Translations under genes and position numbers: made by a program | Source of the DNA: Litoditis marina | Taxonomy: Eukaryota; Nematoda; Chromadorea; Rhabditida; Rhabditidae | Assembly (NCBI GenBank): GCA_964036275.1 | Contig: OZ038437.1 | Coordinates: 5,490,804 to 5,554,803 of the forward strand | DNA: 64,000 nucleotides | Direction: 5' to 3' | Part shown: positions 54,187 to 64,000 of the stretch, one piece after another | How the letters are laid out: each line of letters begins with the position of its first letter | Numbering within the stretch: position 1 is the stretch's first letter | Notes under the pieces: generated by a model | Seen by the model: the letters and a program-made list of their open reading frames with translations, nothing else | Database searches by the model: none | Told to the model about the DNA's origin: nothing

Positions 54187-56587
54187 CGTCCCATCTGGGA
54201 CGTCCAGCCCCCGCCTGTGGAAAGGCGGGGCCACCTAGACGCACTATATAAACCGTGACCGAACGAAGTCAAGGAGAGATACGAGTCTTCTGCCTGCCTG
54301 GCCAGCCGCCGGGCTGCCCGCCTTTTTCCTATGTATTTCTTCGTTGTTGAGAAATGAATATTTGTGTTAGATAGTGTTTGTGTCCGACCACAGGAAAGAA
54401 ACTACTAGCTCTGGGCCAATCGTAAGTCCCATCTAGAACGTGGAGGTCCTCGGGCACGAACTCCTATGCTCCCCGTCTGTTGTCCGATAGCCGTGTTCAG
54501 CTTCCGGAACGCGGACTAGGACGGGTGAGCACAGGATTCCCCTAATTTCTATTATATTTTTCTACCGTAATACCCTTTTGACTGATTTCAAAGAAGCTGG
54601 GCACCCGACAAAGTTCTGGCTACTAGCGAGTTGACTAGAATCCTCGCGAAACTGCAGTTCTATCTGTAGTATGCGAGTTGACTAAATTCCTCGCGGAAAA
54701 GCAGTTCTGCCTGCTGATCCACTTCATTCGGCTATTACTATTATTTGGAGCCTCTGTCCCATATTGGAGAGTACCCTTCGATGTCATGAGCGAAAGGAAT
54801 GGACAGGCCCATATTCAAGGAAGGTACATTTGATATTGATAGAAAAACATTTGGTAACTAGAAAACAAATGTCGATCGACAGGCGTCACGGTTCTTTTGA
54901 CTCAAACCACAGTATTCCCCGGGACGCTGGTGGAAAAATACAGTGAAATGATTGTCTTTAGAATCGTAATCCCTCCTCCTGAATATTCAATTTTGCAAGT
55001 GATTGTGTCGTTTTCCACACACTTTGCCATCTACGTACCGAAAAGCAGTAGCCACTCTCCCATTTTGTCCAAACCCAGAACGTCTCAGTCAACATTTTCG
55101 TCAGTAAAGTAAATTCAAAAGGCCAGGCAGGCACACTCCACTATTATTTTATTTCTTTTGCACCAATATCATCACCGCACGGAAAACCGAAAATCTGCAC
55201 ACCACTTCGAGTTACAGTTCTGCAAACAGTTTTCGCGGAAAGCAGCTCCCATCCATCAAGTCCGCCCTTGAAATCCGTTTCCGGACGGAGAGAAAAATCT
55301 CCGCGGCGACGAAATGGAAGGATTTCTACATTCCAACGTCACAAGAGCCGTAGAAACCACCGGAACTGACCGCCACGGAGCTCCGAAAACTGCCAAATCG
55401 GGCATTCCGATTTTTCGCGAACTGGTTAGCTGCGTATATATACCGACAGCAAGAGACAGTCACCAGTCAGTCTCTCTACCAGCAACGCAGCTCAACTGCT
55501 CTCGTCACCACTCCACCGCACCGTTCGCCTCCCGCATCTTCAGTAACCAGTGGTCAGGTACATTTACAATAGTCTTGGAACTCTAAGAGTTTTGGAGAAC
55601 GCAATCAGTCTTGACATAACTTACTCTAATCCACTTCTCAAAAACTACCAAAACCAATCAAGACTGAGGGCAAACACAAAGCTCTTAGATGGTCCTCATA
55701 AGTGAAGACAGGTTACTGTTTCCAAGCTACTACCAGTACACTTAACTTTTTCTTTCTCAAAAATTCTATCAAAATCAAATCTGGTAGTAGACCAACAGCA
55801 ACACTAACAAGGCTCCAACCTGACCACTTTTTAATATATTTATATTGCACATTTCTCTCTCTCTCTCTCTCTTCACCTTATTAGTAAACTCCCACGACTT
55901 TATAACACTTCCCAATTTTCTCATCCTTACTTATTTTCATTTGTATGTTTTGTTTTCCTAGCCCCAACATTATTTATATAATTTTCGCGTTTTCCACACT
56001 TCTCTTAAATAATTATCCCAATCTATCGCGCGTATTTTAATCCTCGTAGCTACATTAGCACTCTCGGTAGTCATTAGCCACCTTGTTATCTCCGCAATCT
56101 CCACGCGTTCGCTCAATTACGTAACATTTCGCGCATCCATATCCTTCACCCCATCTCTCTCGCCGAATTAAAAAAAAAAATGAAATGATGAAAAGAGGTC
56201 ACGCAAAATAGACCCGCAACAGAACAAAACATCAAACCATCGGCAATTTTCTCAAATATTGTTTTTATTTCTATATATGTATGCTTATATGTTATGCTGA
56301 GGATCGGGACGATCCTTCTTCGAGGGAGGGGCGCGTCCCATCTGGGACGTCCAGCCCCCGCCTGTGGAAAGGCGGGGCCACCTAGACGCACTATATAAAC
56401 CGTGACCGAACGAAGTCAAGGAGAGATACGAGTCTTCTGCCTGCCTGGCCAGCCGCCGGGCTGCCCGCCTTTTTCCTATGTATTTCTTCGTTGTTGAGAA
56501 ATGAATATTTGTGTTAGATAGTGTTTGTGTCCGACCACAGGAAAGAAACTACTAGCTCTGGGCCAATCGTAAGTCCCATCTAGAACG
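54187..56587 (+). mobile_element. Small LTR element with CG...CG ends and GTAC duplication
   Basis: Direct repeats of 254 bp (54187-54440 and 56334-56587) run from CGTCCCATCTGGGACG to CCCATCTAGAACG and appear identical. TGGAGGTCCTCGGGCACG follows the first, as a primer site would. CGAGGGAGGGGCG precedes the second, as a polypurine tract would. The LTR has a TATA box (CACTATATAAACC). The 1.9-kb interior has no retroviral ORF. Element W copy 1 gives the empty site (CTGTACGG), proving a 4-bp GTAC duplication. The orientation is inferred from the primer and polypurine positions. Confidence 0.85.
55180..55600 (+). promoter_or_regulatory. Promoter-like segment carried inside the small LTR element
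   Basis: TGCGTATATATACCGACAGC supplies a TATA box at about 55434. It is followed by a C-rich, ATG-free leader-like stretch (ACAGTCACCAGTCAGTCTCT; CACTCCACCGCACCG) and a donor-like CAG|GTACAT at about 55557. The composition is less AT-rich than the surroundings. It may be a captured host promoter and first exon. No gene is recognised. Confidence 0.3.
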
Positions 56588-57918
56588 GTACAGATCAAAC
56601 CACATACCTACGGCATGTATACAAAAAGAGAAAAATTCATGAAAAAGTGGGGGCCCAACGAATGTAAGATTTGTCTTCTGCTGTGCGCCTCTTAGACAAC
56701 TACTCTCAAATGGAATAGCTACTGCTACAAAAATCGAAAAATACTAATATACTCAAGTATAACTGTTCATTACAAACATACAAAAGTCGTAAAATATTTT
56801 CTCAAACCTGTAAACTAGAATCTACAAATCACAGATGTTAACTCAACCTACTCAATTATAGAGTTCTTGGTTTTGTACACAATGGTTGGCATTTTTTGTC
56901 ATTACTTCAATTCTAGGTGCTATAACGTTTGTCATATTAGTCAAAGGTGTTCTCTCTTTCGCAGCTGTGACTTGTAGATTCTAGTTTACAGGTTTGAGAA
57001 AATATTTTACGACTTTTGTATGTTTGTAATGAACAGTTATACTTGAGTATATTAGTATTTTTCGATTTTTGTAGCAGTAGCTATTCCATTTGAGAGTAGT
57101 TGTCTAAGGGGCGCACAGCAGAAGACAAATCTTACATTCGTTGGGCCCCCACTTTTTCATGAATAAGACATAAACTCTGCGCTGTTTTGAGTTTGCCCGT
57201 TCTTGTAACTCTATACCAAAAATCGAATAGTTCGATCATGCATGCAACAATGCTATCCAGTGTCAAGACGGTTCAGTTAGTTACGTTGCCCCTAACCAAT
57301 GACACTTCGTAGATCAGATTTCTACCACAGAGTACAGAGAACGGCCGCACTTCGCAACACCGCGGATAGACATAAATGTCATCCCACCTAATAAGACATA
57401 GAATACATTTGTGACCATCCATATATGCATAGGGATATATATTCAAACATCTTTGTGCTAGTGTAGGCTTTTGAAGGCTCAATCCCAACCAAGACATGTT
57501 TCACCCTCTCTCACTAGCACTATTGGAGATAATGAGCCGTTTTGGACAATCACCGTTATGTCCACACTGTGTATGTATAGAAATGGAATGATGAGAGAGA
57601 TTTTGTCACATCCTGAGCTCTACAACTAATTGCGGCGATAGTTTTGGAGTGCCACAACTACTAATCGCTGTATTTTATCATTTTTGTTGTCTTGGCGGAA
57701 CGGAGCATCACGGAACACATCGGTCTTGGAACACTGAACAGCACTTGAATTGCAAGATCATCAACCACATCTTGACAAACAGTAACTGAAATTTCGAGTA
57801 GAGTAAATGTGTACACATCAAACTACTTTTATTTTCGAAAGAAACTCTTTATGCTCAGATTGAGACATGTTTGCACCATAAAATGATGTTGGAAGTAATC
57901 TTGACCAACGACGTATTC

Positions 57919-58668
57919 TCATGAAATAAGAGTGATATGATTGAACTTCGTAAGTTCTATTTGAAATTCAAATTGACTATTTCGGCCTCCGGTCGGGCGC
58001 AATACAAAAAAGTTTGAAAATTTCAATGGCGACACAGAATTCAAAATTTGCTTGAAGTTGATCAAGTCGATTTTCACTCTTCTTACAGCTAGGGGCTCGA
58101 GTTTAAACATTTTCAATCGATTTTCATACGAAGGTGCGTTTCTTGGCGAGACTCTGTTCAGTTTACAGTACAATATTCTAGTAAAAGTTCGTTGCACATT
58201 TTCAATGCATATAATATCCTTTCTAAGGTAAGGGCTCCATACACTGCAACCATACTCAAGAATAGGTAGCACGAAAGATTTGAATAATCTAATGACACAT
58301 TTTGAGTTGGGGTTTGCAAACAGTCTTAGAATGATAAACATAGCACATCGCGCCTTTCTAGTCAAGTTTTCGATGTGCGTAGTGAACGTGAGACGATTAT
58401 TAACAAGAATACCTAAATCTTTCATAGTCTCAGTAGTTTCAAGGTATGTCTGATCATAAAGCGTATAACAGTGACATGGGTTTGTTTTTCCAAAATGCAT
58501 TATGCGAGTTTTGGTTGGTGACAACTTGAGTTGTCGAGCTGTCATGTAGGAGACTAAAGAATCTATACAGGCTTGCAAAACATGTGTATCAGAATCGGTT
58601 TGAATAGTTTTCAGCATTTTTAGATCATCAGCAAACATATACAAGTCATGAGTAAAAGATGAGAAAAA
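57919..58668 (-). pseudogene. LINE reverse transcriptase, C-terminal part
   Basis: The open frame (read downward) starts at the truncation point with FFSSFTHDLYMFADDLKM, where FADD is the RT catalytic box (C motif). It continues LKLSPTKTRIMHFGK, LGILVNNRLTFTTHIENLTR and VLPILEYGCSVWSPYLRKDI, typical of CR1/jockey-like RTs, and ends FEFQIELTKFNHITLIS. Everything N-terminal of FADD, including endonuclease and most RT motifs, is absent because of 5' truncation. The upstream residues of the longer frame come from the adjoining LTR. Confidence 0.85.
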
Positions 58669-58673
58669 GTCAT

Positions 58674-59068
58674 GAGCATGTCCTCTCGCTTTGGTTAGGA
58701 CCATACGTCCTATCAATGCGAGAGGCGGGGTCAACACATTAGCTACCCTTCCCTGTACCACCCGCGAGAGGTCGTCTCTGTGGACCTCTCAAGGCTTGGA
58801 TCCTATTAGCAGTCTCAGGTATAACGTATTATATATATTGTATTAATGTTATTTAACTTGCCTATATGAATTAGTATTCAACCAAGACTTTTGTTAATCG
58901 CTCAGGGAAGGGCAGTCCAGGGTTAAGCCCCTGCCTTTTGCCCTATAATATCCGAGGTTGGGTCCAGGCTATATTTAAAACTACTAACTATAAAATACCG
59001 CTACACCGCGTGGACCCTAGGTGTGTTCAGTCTCTGACCCAATAGGGGCCAGATCCTGTAGCATAACA
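58674..59068 (+). repeat. 3' LTR of G1, main part
   Basis: 395 bp; the first 6 bp are at 52495-52500 on the other side of the LINE. It directly adjoins X's right arm (CCCCACCACCTTCAATATTA). Confidence 0.88.
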
Positions 59069-59753
59069 GTCCCCACCACCTTCAATATTATGTCCATGTT
59101 CGATTCCCGTAGTCGATTACCCCATATATGATTCAATAACCCATGTCCAGGTTCAAACTGCCAACCTTTTCACGTAAAGTATGAAACTGTTTAAATAAAA
59201 CCAATGTTCAAAACTGCTAAAAATATTAACTTAACTTTCCTACCGTGAAAAGTCCAAGCTTAAAACGGTAACTCAAAACGTGTTAGCTGAAAAGTCTCCT
59301 ATTTACCTTGCACGCTGAATCGGTTGCCGAATGTCATAAAATTTAGTCCCATCGGGTGCAATTACGACGGATTCATATTCTATATTATTTAAAAAAAATA
59401 TATCCTTCTGGAGTTTTCAAAAAACATTATAATGAAAACGGTTATAAAATATTATAAAAAAAACTAAGTAGCTAAGTAAGTATGAGATTTTGGAGAAAAG
59501 AAAATCTGAGCAGCAAAATGCGTTCATACTTTCTTGTCGCCATTTCATGCTGCCAACTCCGGCAGCAACAACATTTCGGCACCGCTGCCCAAATGCTTGG
59601 CAGCGGCTGCTGCTGCTGCCAGACTTGGCTGCAAAAAGTATGAACCCTGCCTAATGCAGAAGTTTTGCTTTTATGCCTATTAGCACTTATTTAACATTTT
59701 AACATATCTACCGCAGATATTACATCTTTTAAGACGTAATGAACATCACAATA

Positions 59754-62142
59754 TAAGACGGTTCCAACTAAATTTTTTGAAAAACAGCAACATTTTCCCG
59801 AAATCTTGTCATTAGGAATGCCTTGGCAATATATTGTTTTCCTTGCCAAAACAACCGCTGAATCTCCCCACTTTTGTAAACGTTGTTTTTGACAAGTGAT
59901 ATTCGTTAATAATTGCTTTGACAAGTGCTATTGTGAGTCAAACTTCATTGGCAAATGATTACATAGTTCATTGATATTGGCATGTGATAAGATCTCTCAT
60001 CGAGATTGACAAATGATATTATCACGCAAACTAGATTGACACTTGTCAACAATGGGCACAAAATTGAACTCGTAATAAAAATGATAAATTACCACACTCG
60101 TATAAAATTGAATAAGAGCAGGGAGTATTTTCCTTCCTTACCAACCTAGCAATACAATGGAATTAGTTTTTAACTAGATTTGTCATAATGAATGATTAGG
60201 TTTATTGAAATGCTATGATTTCTTGAGAAGATGGACCAGGGAAAATATTGCACAGTTTTAAGTAAATCGCTTTTCACACCGTTGATAAGAGGTCATGTGT
60301 GGAGTAAATCGCTCATCACAACGTAAATAAGAGGTCATGTGTGGATACTAAAATTACCAAGCTTCCTTGAACAAAAAAAAACAGCTGTTCTAACTCACAT
60401 CTTTTTGTATGGTCGTGTAGATTCTAACCGACGACTAACAAGAGTAAGCTCTGGACAGAACCTGAAATATAAAAAGGCAATTACACAAATTAGAATAATA
60501 CAGAAACATTCCATGAAAAAACAAAGAAGGACAACATACACTTGCATAAAACAACACCAGTGGGGTTAAACGTGACTTACATGAACTAATGAAACAAAAA
60601 TATGCAAAATAGCACAAAAACTAATGATGAAAATTATTTTTATAGGAGCTGGCGGCGGTCCGAAATTCGAAAACGTCAACCGCAGCGCGACCGCGCCGCG
60701 TCGCTCGTCAACAGTAGCCAGCGTAGCTTCATAATTCAACCGTTCCATTTTGTAAACTTTTGTGTTTTTTTGTTTTTTTTTGTTATTTAGATTTCTTTTA
60801 TTTGTTTCAGTTCTGCTGTTGTTTTTATGTCAGTATTTTCAGGGTACTGTGGCGTGTGTGCAATTGGTTTTTATCGTGAAGGAGTCCTTTTCTTCAATAA
60901 AAGTGAGTTATCCCTATAGTTCTTCATGTTTATGTATTTTCATTTTGTTTTTTTCATCCCATTCGGAAAAAAAACGTCATGCGAAAGAGTAAAGCCACGT
61001 TTTTTAACCCTTTACTGTTAGCCGCTATTACCTGTTATAGATATCACAACTTATTTTTTAGACTTCTTCTTTGTCACCTTATCACGCTGTTTTTGCCTAC
61101 AGTATGTTTTGTCTTCAAACTTCTATATAGTCTCGTATCTGCGTATGTGGCATTATACTGTCCAACAGTAATCTGTTTCAGCACTTTGTTAATTGTGTTT
61201 TTTTTTCAGATCCGAGCGTCGTCCGTTCTTCTGTTCTCAAGATCGTCTAGGTGCCAAATGCGCACGACAAGAAAGAGTGGATCTCAGTGGCAGCTTTTTA
61301 TTCTCAATTTACTGTTGAATAGGAAGATCGTATAAGGAGTGAGATGTTTTTTTGTTTCTTATAACAAATTTACCCAGATTTTTGTCAATTCAAAGGATTA
61401 GTTTGGTCGTCTACCCTCTTGCTTTCTATGTTCGTTTCAACACTTTTGCTTCGTATAATCACATTTTATTCTAGATTTTCACGTTTTCGGCTAATCGTGG
61501 AACTATACTTATGATTATCCGGGTACTAACATATTTTTCATACTCACGAACCGAGATTCCTGTAACTTATTGACTAATTTTCCTATTTTTGCGTTTTCCT
61601 ATTGAACTTACTTCTCTAACGTATTTCACGTATACTCATTGTTGTTATGGTTGTAATAAGTGCAATACCCCGGGTATAGAACATTTCATGTCTTTTTTAC
61701 TGTTAGATTGTCTCGCCCTCGGTAGAGGAATACACTACTTTTTTTTCGTACTACTTCTTGAGTGCTAACAACTATAAATTTTTTAGTGCTAATAACTATA
61801 TAATCTAATGTCTGACATCATTTTGACTGTGTGTTTTATATTCGGTTTTTTTTAATTGAAAATTCGACTTATCAACTTGTTTGGCATATGCCAGCTGACG
61901 TAATTGTTTTATCATTTGTCACCAGCACTCATTCTCATTGACACTTGTCATTTGCAATGAACCTTATTGGCACATGTTAATAAGTCTACAGAGGTTTTAT
62001 CAAATGGCAAAAACACGTTGACACAATCGCTCTCTAGCTGCCAATCTGATCGTTCATCCAAACTTATTATACCTGGATTCCCAATGACAGGATTTCGGAA
62101 AAACGAGGCTATTTTTCGAAAAGTTTAGTTGGAACCGTCTTA
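59754..62142. mobile_element. Tc1/mariner-like TIR element T, 2.39 kb, no transposase seen
   Basis: The ends TAAGACGGTTCCAACTAAA are inverted at 59754 and 62142, with similarity extending about 70 bp. TA flanks both sides. Subterminal regions contain many diverged TTGACAAGTGATA-type motifs (about 59890-60055; inverted about 61905-62030). The 1.8-kb interior has short frames only; the longest (60979-61335) has no recognisable transposase motif such as a DDE/D triad. Whether it is a non-autonomous element or carries an unrecognised gene is open. Confidence 0.7.
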
Positions 62143-62557
62143 TATGCAGTTTTCAGAACGAAACACCTCCGTAAACCCCTAATGAGAAAAAACTTTGTAT
62201 ATAGAAAATCAGCATGAAACTTTGTCCGTGACAACATATCCACCAGCTGAGTGAACTCTGAATACTTGAAGAGAATTCATCTAGCCATCTCTCGGAAAAG
62301 ATACGGATTAGGTCAATGCAGCCGTCGCCGTCGCCGCCGGAAGTTATTTTTGCGAACCGCTATTTCCAATAACTTTACAATATTTCAGACAGATTGAGAA
62401 CGTTTCTAATATGTTATACTTTTTCTCCTATACCTCTCTCCATCAAAACCGAAAAAAATGGTCCAGCCATTTTTGAGAAAATGTACTTAATCGTTTTTGA
62501 AATCTCGCATTTCCGTGAACAATAACTAATCTGCGCAGCGCTATCGCGCTGCGCGCG

Positions 62558-62741
62558 ATTTTTTACTTCAACGAACACGTTTATGTGAACTAGAATTGCA
62601 TACGTTAATGTTTTCCGGCACATTTTGGCCACATAGTTCTGCTAACTTCCTATATTGTTACATAGTGTAGGTTTTCACAACCTGGTTGAGATGGTGAACA
62701 GATAACTCAGCTCAAAAATGAAATTTCATGATAACTTGGTC
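62558..62741. other. Short spacer after the nest
   Basis: Sequence after the U hairpin. No feature is recognised before the M1 MITE. Confidence 0.4.
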
Positions 62742-62873
62742 TACTGTTAGTCAATTTAACAGTCACGTGAAACATGTTAAACACAGCAGAACTCAAAAAC
62801 GCGCAATGATAGAGTGCACTCATTAGAATGCTAACTGTACGTGACTATACAATTTACTTCAAGTATACAGTGC
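62742..62873 (+). mobile_element. M1 MITE copy, full length
   Basis: CTACTGTTAGTCAATTTAAC, AGTCACGTGAAACATGTTAA, ACACAGCAGAACTCAAAAAC and TTTACTTCAAGTATAC. One of the most complete copies. Confidence 0.8.
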
Positions 62874-63565
62874 CTTTGACTATGAATTCCATCGACGAAG
62901 CATTGTAGACGAGCATCTATGGAATGCTGCCTGTGGTTCGGAAAACAGCTATTTTCGGTTTCTGAAATCGACTTGACATTGGTTATAAAATATGCTCAAG
63001 GTGGAGAAGTGTTTTTATTGAACTACAGAACCATCGTTCTATGAGCGACGCCTTTACTAGGTTCGAAAATGAAGTGATTCAGGTTTCCATTAACTCATCA
63101 ACTATGATGTAACACCTAATCAGACCTATAGAGAATAAAGACATCATTGTTGTAGTTTTATGTCGGTACGCGCTCTAAAACTTCCTCTAAATTTTCTGTA
63201 TTACTATAACATCTGTAACAGATCAATGCAAACATTACATATTAGTAGAAATAACAACTTGTCTCACACATAACCGTACCTTTTTGATAAATGATGGCAG
63301 CAGGTCCGGCTGGAACATGAGCATGATGACACTAAAAACGTATTGCTATAGTTTATAGAAATTTATCACATCGTCATTATAGTTTGGTCTCAGAACTAGG
63401 TATAATTTACTGATGTTGACCGACAACCAATTGGATAGAACTACAAACACAGCGAGAAAAAGCATTACAAATTGTATGGACTTGCTCGCGGAAGTGTGAA
63501 CCTCACATTGTCCTACTCGAAACGATTGGTGTCGTTTTTTTGCCTCAAGCCAGCAAAAAAAGGCA
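62874..63565. other. No gene recognised
   Basis: No exon-like block with supporting motifs is seen on either strand. Confidence 0.4.
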
Positions 63566-63761
63566 TATAATGGGTGCAGAACTTATAAATTTTTGTCTCT
63601 CGCCGGAATCGAACCTGCGAACAGAATAATCGCAGCAGGGTTAAATCACTGCGCTTTTGGAGCAGATGGCTCGCCAGCTTAGGAATAGAAAACATGTGTG
63701 GGTACACACCGAAAAAAGAAATACACAGTACCCTCTCGCCTTTCCGTTGGCGACGACTATA
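63566..63761 (-). mobile_element. tRNA-like TIR element, full length
   Basis: On the minus strand: TATAGTCGTCGCCAACGGAA, GGCGAGAGGGTACTGTGTAT, AGCGCAGTGATTTAACCC, GCAGGTTCGATTCCGGCGAG and TGCACCCATTATA. The B box is a perfect match to the tRNA consensus GGTTCGATTCC. Confidence 0.88.
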
Positions 63762-63769
63762 GCACAAAG

Positions 63770-63915
63770 GTCAATGAGACGGCAGACATCTGCGTCTTTG
63801 CAGCCTGCCCACTTTCTCATCGAGGCCCCACTACAGAAGTGGGTGGCCAATTGGCTGGGAATTGAGTGAGTGTCTGCGATCTCATTGATCTGCGTGCTCA
63901 CTCACTTTTGTTAAA
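63770..63915. mobile_element. Hairpin element with TCTGCGTCTTTG/GATCTGCGTG arms
   Basis: GGTCAATGAGACGGCAGACA on the left and CTGCGATCTCATTGATCTGC on the right form imperfect arms around CAGAAGTGGGTGGCCAATTG. A related structure lies at about 31951-32090. Non-coding. Confidence 0.5.
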
Positions 63916-64000
63916 ATATATTTCCGACACTTGCCTGTCAAGCACATGCACCAGCTCCCCAGTGTAGGAGAGAGAAAGGAAAAACCAAATCGGGTGCAGT

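Larger units (their letters stand above)
52850..57164 (-). mobile_element. Element W, copy 2, interrupted by a small LTR element
   Basis: Inverted copy of W: the 3' hairpin GCGCGCAGCGC-GAA-GCGCTGTGCGAG is at 52850 and the 5' foldback end is at 57164. It has five 130-bp repeats (starts about 53437, 53567, 53697, 53827, 53956) against about three in copy 1, with ten TGACGTCA palindromes. The CA tract is short. An LTR element sits in its GTAC (54183-54186 and 56588-56591). Own length is about 1.9 kb. Inserted in the LINE 3' UTR. Confidence 0.75.
52501..58668 (-). mobile_element. LINE inserted in the 3' LTR of G1, 5'-truncated
   Basis: The 3' end at 52501 is an (AGAAT)n run (TATTC on the LINE strand), followed on the LINE strand by the same 3' UTR motifs as at 15.6-15.8 kb (CACGTGTTAAATCACGAATA; GTGTGGCAC-type). 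The 5' truncation point is at 58668. GTCAT flanks both sides (52496-52500 and 58669-58673), a 5-bp target duplication inside the LTR start TGTCAT|GAGC. Own sequence is 52501-52849 and 57165-58668; the rest is element W copy 2. Confidence 0.85.

Noticed and set aside
60979..61335. 118-aa hydrophobic ORF inside element T as a transposase or membrane protein
   Set aside because: The composition follows the T/C-rich DNA; no DDE/D motif, no start context and no recognisable domain.

Overview
The window is nuclear DNA of a nematode, most likely a Caenorhabditis relative. The reasons are a two-domain C-type lectin gene with short introns and TTTCAG-type acceptors, many copies of the GAGACGCAGAG / CTCTGCGTCTC motif, and a very high density of small inverted-repeat elements. 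No bacterial, organellar or rRNA genes are visible. The species cannot be fixed from the sequence alone. The region is gene-poor and dominated by repeats.

Layout. 0-24 kb has no recognisable complete gene. It holds a 1.8-kb minisatellite of 65-bp units with a 648-bp higher-order period (1611-3404), a PIF/Harbinger-like element (4426-5563), one orphan exon-like stretch (7590-7706), a 3' LINE fragment (14.28-15.83 kb), GA-rich and AATTG-rich repeats, and many MITEs and tRNA-like elements. 24.1-41.9 kb is a tandem segmental duplication (about 24.13-30.51 and 31.35-41.91 kb). Each half carries a nine-exon, minus-strand C-type lectin gene. Copy 1 (24260-27833) is a pseudogene with two in-frame stops. 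Copy 2 (31458-38088) stays open but has lost the last cysteine of its second lectin domain by a frameshifting deletion, and a Penelope-like reverse transcriptase sits in its intron 8.

42.36-45.42 kb is a young Ty3/gypsy-type LTR element with identical-looking 238-bp LTRs and one intact ORF that joins Gag and protease directly to a defective integrase, with no reverse transcriptase. 45.6-46.2 kb is an orphan LINE ORF1. 46.88-62.56 kb is best read as one nest of insertions seven levels deep: a hairpin-ended element, then a tRNA-like SINE, a TAA-flanked TIR element, an LTR retrotransposon, a LINE, a second hairpin-ended element, and a small LTR element with 4-bp target duplications. The order is supported by target-site duplications and exact length bookkeeping.

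The most interesting system is a group of three element families (called U, V and W here). They share one architecture: a long foldback at the 5' end, a GCGCAGCGC/GCGCTGCGC hairpin at the 3' end, and an offset inverted repeat (about 30 bp inside the 5' end, immediately before the hairpin at the 3' end). They leave no clear target duplication. This resembles Helentron-type rolling-circle non-autonomous elements, but the large 5' foldback and the CRE-rich (TGACGTCA) tandem repeats of W are unusual. These assignments come from reading the sequence; no database search was possible.
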